NCBI RefSeq assembly: GCF_002352765.1 | Contig: NZ_KZ293963.1 | Location: 1,324,368 to 1,388,367, forward strand | From: Alteribacter populi | GTDB taxonomy: Bacteria; Bacillota; Bacilli; Bacillales; Salisediminibacteriaceae | Direction of reading: 5' to 3' | Length of the DNA stretch: 64,000 nucleotides | Part shown: positions 60,420 to 64,000 of the stretch, one piece after another | How the letters are laid out: the number at the start of each line of letters is the position of its first letter | Numbering within the stretch: position 1 is the stretch's first letter | The notes under the pieces: model-generated | What the model was told of the DNA's origin: nothing | Databases searched by the model: none | The model's input: only the letters and a program-made list of their open reading frames with translations | Program-made: the position numbers and the translations under genes

Positions 60420-60677
60420 CTTTTACCTCCCCTGTGTGCGAATGTCCAAAAATACAGAAATCTAAGATAGTGGGTATGCAAGCGTTTTCAAAGGACGATA
60501 CGTCCCTAACTCGCGTTTTCTTTACTTGAACTTCACACTAATTTTTCTTTTGTCGCGGACTGTCCACCTCAAATGAACACCTGTTTTCAACCACGGACAT
60601 GATTATTATCTTGCCTCGTTTTCGGATAAATTGCAAGTTAAATCGATATAGTCGGATTATTCCGTCACTTTACAATG
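60420..60677. other. Intergenic region between the symporter and trpS units
   Basis: No gene seen. It includes the symporter promoter region and ends in the trpS promoter. Confidence 0.4.
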
Positions 60678-60706
60678 TTGCACTTCGAACTCGGGTTCGT
60701 TATAAT
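60678..60706 (+). promoter_or_regulatory. Sigma-A promoter of trpS
   Basis: TTGCAC (60678-60683), 17 bases and TATAAT (60701-60706) precede the T-box leader by a few bases. Confidence 0.75.
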
Positions 60707-60712
60707 AATTGA

Positions 60713-61014
60713 CAACATTAAATAATGCGATTGCGATGATAAAGAGAAGTACACTTCTCTAGTTGTATTTTCAGAGAGTCTGCGGCAGCTGGAAGCAGAT
60801 AATACGCGAGAGTGGAATGGACTTTTGAGCATTCAAACCGAACAGAGATTTTTCTTAGTAGGCTTTGACGTATCTCATACGTTATGATGAGGGCCCTTTG
60901 CAGTTTTGCCGAGGGTTACTGAGAGACTTTTTTCCAAGTCTGGGAAAAAGTAATTAGGGTGGCAACGCGGTCCGTCGTCCCTATCTATATAGATAGGGAT
61001 GGTGGGCTTTTTTG
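60713..61014 (+). ncRNA. T-box leader of trpS (tRNA-Trp sensing)
   Basis: The leader has a Stem I with the distal AGAGAGTCTGCGGCAGCTGG/AAGCAGA region. A probable specifier TGG is at 60818-60820 (ATGGACTTTTGAGC), and the T-box core AGGGTGGCAACGCGG is at 60956-60970. The final terminator pairs GTCCCTATCTA with TAGATAGGGAT and is followed by TTTTTT (to about 61014). Uncharged tRNA-Trp would pair with the specifier and the UGGCA bulge to prevent termination. TGG matches the tryptophan codon of the regulated gene. Confidence 0.95.
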
Positions 61015-61127
61015 TTTGTAAGGAGGTTGAAAAGTCCGGGAACGATTGCTGGCGAATTTCTTCGTTGGCTTGTAGCTCCAGTCCTCACGTTGCATTCACA
61101 TTTTTTAATAAAGAAAGGAAGAAAATA

Positions 61128-62117
61128 ATGAAAACAATCTTTTCAGGCATTCAGCCAAGTGGCACGTTAACCATCGGTAACTATTTAGGTGCAATGAAAC
61201 ATTTCGTCGATCTTCAGGAAAATAACGATTGCTTTTTCTGTATTGTAAACCAACATGCAATTACTGTTCCCCAAGACAAACAGGAACTAAAAAAACATAC
61301 CCGCAGTTTAGCAGCACTCTATTTAGCAGTGGGCATTGACCCAGATAAGTCAACCTTATTTATTCAATCAGAGGTCCCAGCGCATGCTCAACTAGGGTGG
61401 ATGTTACAATGCGTCAGCTATATCGGTGAGCTTGAGAGAATGACGCAATTCAAAGATAAATCTCACGGAAAAGAAGGCGTATCTGCTGGTCTATTAACGT
61501 ACCCACCGTTAATGGCTGCAGACATTTTGCTGTATAACACAGATATTGTCCCTGTTGGTGAAGATCAGAAGCAGCACTTAGAATTATCACGTAATTTAGC
61601 CGAACGTTTTAACAATAAATTTAATGACATTTTCACGATCCCTGAAGTAAGTATTCCTAAAGTAGGGGCTCGCATCATGTCACTGACGGAGCCATCGAAA
61701 AAAATGAGTAAATCAAGTGACAATCCAAAAAGCTTCATTTCCATGCTTGATGATGAAAAGCAAATTACTAAAAAAATTAAAAGTGCAGTAACAGATTCAG
61801 ATAATACGGTACGCTTTGATAAGGAAAACAAACCTGGTGTTTCGAACTTGCTTTCGATTTATTCATTATTTGCCGATAAACCCGTTGACGAAATTGAAGC
61901 AATGTATGCAGGAAAAGGTTATGGAGACTTTAAGCAGGACTTAGCTGACGTTGTTGTAGGTGTGCTCAAGCCGATTCAAGAGCGCTATTATGAGTTGATT
62001 AACAGTGATGAACTCGATCAAATCTTAGATCAAGGTGCTGAAAAAGCAAATCATCGTGCCCGAAAAACACTCATAAAAGCAGAACGTGCAATGGGGTTAG
62101 AGCGAAAGCGGCGCTAG
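61128..62117 (+). CDS. trpS: Tryptophanyl-tRNA synthetase
   Basis: TrpRS charges tRNA-Trp. The 329 residues start MKTIFSGIQPSGTLTIGNYLGA, containing the class I TIGN (HIGH-like) motif. PPLMAADILLY, GEDQKQHLELSRN and the second signature KKMSKS follow. AAAGGAAG precedes the ATG at 61128; the frame from 60999 lies inside the leader terminator and is rejected. The T-box leader directly upstream regulates it. It is next to yjbA as in B. subtilis. Confidence 0.97.
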   Translation: MKTIFSGIQPSGTLTIGNYLGAMKHFVDLQENNDCFFCIVNQHAITVPQDKQELKKHTRSLAALYLAVGIDPDKSTLFIQSEVPAHAQLGWMLQCVSYIGELERMTQFKDKSHGKEGVSAGLLTYPPLMAADILLYNTDIVPVGEDQKQHLELSRNLAERFNNKFNDIFTIPEVSIPKVGARIMSLTEPSKKMSKSSDNPKSFISMLDDEKQITKKIKSAVTDSDNTVRFDKENKPGVSNLLSIYSLFADKPVDEIEAMYAGKGYGDFKQDLADVVVGVLKPIQERYYELINSDELDQILDQGAEKANHRARKTLIKAERAMGLERKRR

Positions 62118-62312
62118 TAAATAGTGCGCTTGGGTGCAAGTTGCCAGCTCGGGCGTTTTATTTCGACCACTCACCTCCCTATAAGAAAGAATAGGATCTC
62201 CTGCTAAATACCAACTTCCTATGCGTGCGAGGTATGGCTTACGAAGCGACCAGCTTTATGCTCTAAGCTGTGCCGCCTCAACCTTTCTATACTTTCTTTA
62301 CTCTTAAGAACT

Positions 62313-62342
62313 AAAAACAACCGGAGAATCCTCTCCGGTTGC
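62313..62342 (-). terminator. Terminator between trpS and yjbA
   Basis: AACCGGAGA and TCTCCGGTT form a 9-bp stem with a four-base loop; on the minus strand GTTTTTAG follows, so it serves yjbA. Confidence 0.8.
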
Positions 62343-62349
62343 TTCCCTA

Positions 62350-63096
62350 TTATTTTACACTTTCGCCTTGCTGTAAATCCCAAAGTTTCTCAAAAAATGG
62401 CTGTCCTTTAATCATCGCTTGGCAAAACTCATCATGCTTTTTTGACCAGCCGTTTTTGATGTCTTCAAAAAGGCCATCCCAGGCATCGTCAAAACTGCAT
62501 AGTTGGATGAATTCGTACTTCTCAGGTGCCCACTCAGTGTACCAGTAGCGAACTTCAGCTAGTGATGCTTCGGCATATAATTGGTCCAATGCCATAAACA
62601 AAATTTGTTTTACCTGTCGTTCTCTTCTAATAAGCCCATGCATAAATGAAGGGTTAGGTGAAAGAATGTGGTACTCTTTTTCGCAATTGTAATAATTCAT
62701 GTAGTAATCGCGCATTGGTTCATCTTTTACAAGCTCTAGAACTTGTCCTTCCTGCCTTGGCACCATCCGACTTTTACGGACCGGGGTATTATACCCCATC
62801 GTATCAACTACAAGACAGCGTTCTCCGTCTGTCGCGATAAAGCAATAATCGAGCTCCAAGCGCTGACTGTTTTTTCGGACATAGCTTTGTTGGTGAACAT
62901 CTGCCAATAGTTCCTCAGGCAATTCCTGCAGTGTGTTCTCTATGTAGTCAAAAAGATGTTCTGAAAGCTTAATAATGACCGCTTGATCTAACAGTTCAAT
63001 TCGATCTTCTTTACGCCACTCGAAAAATTCACAGACGTTGTAACCATTTTCTTCACCTTCAAACCAGTTTACCCATACATCCCGCAAGTGGAGCAT
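62350..63096 (-). CDS. yjbA: UPF0736-family protein YjbA
   Basis: This is a 248-residue soluble protein of unknown function. It starts MLHLRDVWVNWFEGEENGYN and contains RKSRMVPRQE, KQILFMALDQL, RYWYTEWAPEKYE and KGQPFFEKLWDL, which match B. subtilis YjbA closely. Its position beside trpS is conserved. GGGGGTTCTGCT lies before the ATG at 63096. No catalytic motif is evident. Confidence 0.93.
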   Translation of the reverse strand: MLHLRDVWVNWFEGEENGYNVCEFFEWRKEDRIELLDQAVIIKLSEHLFDYIENTLQELPEELLADVHQQSYVRKNSQRLELDYCFIATDGERCLVVDTMGYNTPVRKSRMVPRQEGQVLELVKDEPMRDYYMNYYNCEKEYHILSPNPSFMHGLIRRERQVKQILFMALDQLYAEASLAEVRYWYTEWAPEKYEFIQLCSFDDAWDGLFEDIKNGWSKKHDEFCQAMIKGQPFFEKLWDLQQGESVK

Positions 63097-63166
63097 AGCA
63101 GAACCCCCTTACAAGCTAACATTTGTATTCTTAAGTATGGGCAGAGGCTATCCAGTTTATTCCACA

Positions 63167-63391
63167 CTATTCAATTCTTTTTTCTTCGTTCTCCTTTGAA
63201 GGGTAATAAATCGCAAACCAAATCATTAATAACCCAGCTATAAAAAAATAGGACTCTATTCGAAAAGCCATAAACATTAAGTAACGAATGAAGGAAAATC
63301 CAACAGTAAACAAGTTCAAATAAGCTACGAACGTGATCCCGCCAAAAACCGAAAAACTGAATCCTATCATTAACCATACAATCCGAAACAT
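63167..63391 (-). CDS. Small integral membrane protein (74 residues)
   Basis: The 74 residues form two or three hydrophobic helices (about 2-30, 33-44, 46-64) with a charged tail PSKENEEKRIE. GAGGTGGTAGC precedes the ATG at 63391. I do not recognise the family. An alternative frame on the same strand (from 63530, 119 codons) overlaps nearly the whole gene but its second half reads like a shadow. It lies between yjbA and yjaZ. Confidence 0.65.
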   Translation of the reverse strand: MFRIVWLMIGFSFSVFGGITFVAYLNLFTVGFSFIRYLMFMAFRIESYFFIAGLLMIWFAIYYPSKENEEKRIE

Positions 63392-63517
63392 CCGCTACCA
63401 CCTCTTTCACGTTTGGACCTTTGTGGTTGGATGTGCGATACCGCTCGTCCTTATTTAATACATATGTACCAGTTTCTTTTACATTCATTTTTTTGACAAA
63501 ATTGTAGTTCGCTTTCG

Positions 63518-64000
63518 TTAACTCCCCCACTTAGACAAAGTTAAAATTTCATCTGGCGATAAAGCAAAAACATCCACATCTTTATAAGAGGAACCTGTTA
63601 GCTTATAAAAATCACGGACAATATAGTAGCCAATACAATAGCCAACCATTTTAGGCAAGGAGTGACCGCCGTACATGAAATGGTCGTGATAACGTCTGCC
63701 CTGAATCTGGCGCTTCTCGGCAAGAGACACTTGCCACCACCTTTGACACTGCTCTTTAGTATAAAGATTCGTCCATGGAGCAAGTTCTTCTTTTCCGAGG
63801 TGACGACGAACGGCAGATTCCGCAAGACCTTCCATTACCATCGATTCAAGTAATGTGACACTCTCCTCGTCGTTGTCCTGATAAAACAATCTGCAACCAT
63901 GATTGTATTCATGGGTTAGCAACGCTTTCGTCGCTGAAAGAGGTAATGATTCATCGAAAAATAAAAGGATGCATGTTCTAAAAGTGACGCCGTTCTTATG
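63518..64000 (-). CDS. yjaZ: DUF2268 zinc-protease-like protein YjaZ (partial, N-terminus off the window)
   Basis: The visible 160 C-terminal residues carry HEYNH (in LLTHEYNHGCRL), a zinc-metallopeptidase HExxH variant with Tyr-Asn in the middle. A downstream Glu/His set is in MVMEGLAESAVRRHLG. YGGHSLPKMVGYCIGYYIV is the DUF2268 signature seen in B. subtilis YjaZ. The protein has no membrane helix in the visible part. It ends at 63518. The N-terminus is cut by the window edge. Position next to yjbA is as in B. subtilis. Confidence 0.85.
   Translation of the reverse strand, partial: HKNGVTFRTCILLFFDESLPLSATKALLTHEYNHGCRLFYQDNDEESVTLLESMVMEGLAESAVRRHLGKEELAPWTNLYTKEQCQRWWQVSLAEKRQIQGRRYHDHFMYGGHSLPKMVGYCIGYYIVRDFYKLTGSSYKDVDVFALSPDEILTLSKWGS

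Noticed and set aside
60999..61127. 43-residue N-terminal extension of TrpS
   Set aside because: It begins inside the T-box terminator. The class I domain starts at 61128 with a ribosome site.

Overview
The window is chromosomal DNA of a spore-forming member of the Bacillaceae (low-GC Gram-positive). The evidence is the gene order, which matches the Bacillus subtilis yjaZ-yjbA-trpS / spx-mecA-coiA-pepF-spxH-yjbI-yjbJ-yjbK-yjbL-relQ-nadK-yjbO-prpE-yjbQ-fabI-(spore coat)-yjcA-yjcD neighbourhood read in reverse, plus the CotS-, CgeB-, YjcA- and YjcZ-type sporulation genes. Genus cannot be assigned from the sequence alone. I saw no rRNA or tRNA gene, no intact transposase, no prophage and no CRISPR array.

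Layout. 1-2.6 kb: an FMN reductase fragment, a Tet(L)/Tet(K)-like MFS exporter whose leader holds a terminator-like hairpin, and a 22-residue membrane peptide behind a sigma-B-like promoter. 2.6-18 kb: the sporulation region, with the helicase YjcD, small lysine-rich proteins, a coiled-coil protein, a cysteine-rich acidic protein, a CgeB-type glycosyltransferase, YjcA, a CotS-type kinase-fold protein, two related GT4 glycosyltransferases, UDP-glucose dehydrogenase, UDP-glucose pyrophosphorylase and a YjcZ micropeptide. In B. subtilis the same chromosomal interval holds the spore crust cluster; here it looks like a sugar-nucleotide/glycosyltransferase island. 18-29 kb: fabI with a FapR-like operator, an antiporter, PrpE, the yjbL-relQ-nadK-yjbO operon, yjbK-yjbJ, truncated haemoglobin and SpxH. 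29-41.5 kb: PepF, CoiA, an unusual MurE paralogue, cardiolipin synthase, MecA, the TerC-family YjbE, Spx and YjbC. Spx and both of its proteolysis adaptors (SpxH, MecA) are therefore together.

41.7-54 kb is one leftward run, argCJBD-carAB-argF-argGH, covering acetylglutamate to arginine plus carbamoyl phosphate, with a strong promoter at 54.1 kb. 54-64 kb holds a secreted DUF4015-type glycosidase-like protein, an HD protein, a cation/Ca2+ exchanger under a clear yybP-ykoY (Mn2+) riboswitch, a thioredoxin-like protein, a dicarboxylate symporter, trpS under a T-box, yjbA and a yjaZ fragment.

Intergenic spaces are unusually full of dispersed non-coding repeats. At least five families recur, some nested and some forming hairpins with compensatory base changes. 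The most noteworthy items are the spore-glycan island, the Mn2+-riboswitch/exchanger unit, the MurE paralogue lacking the DNPR motif, and the structured repeat families.
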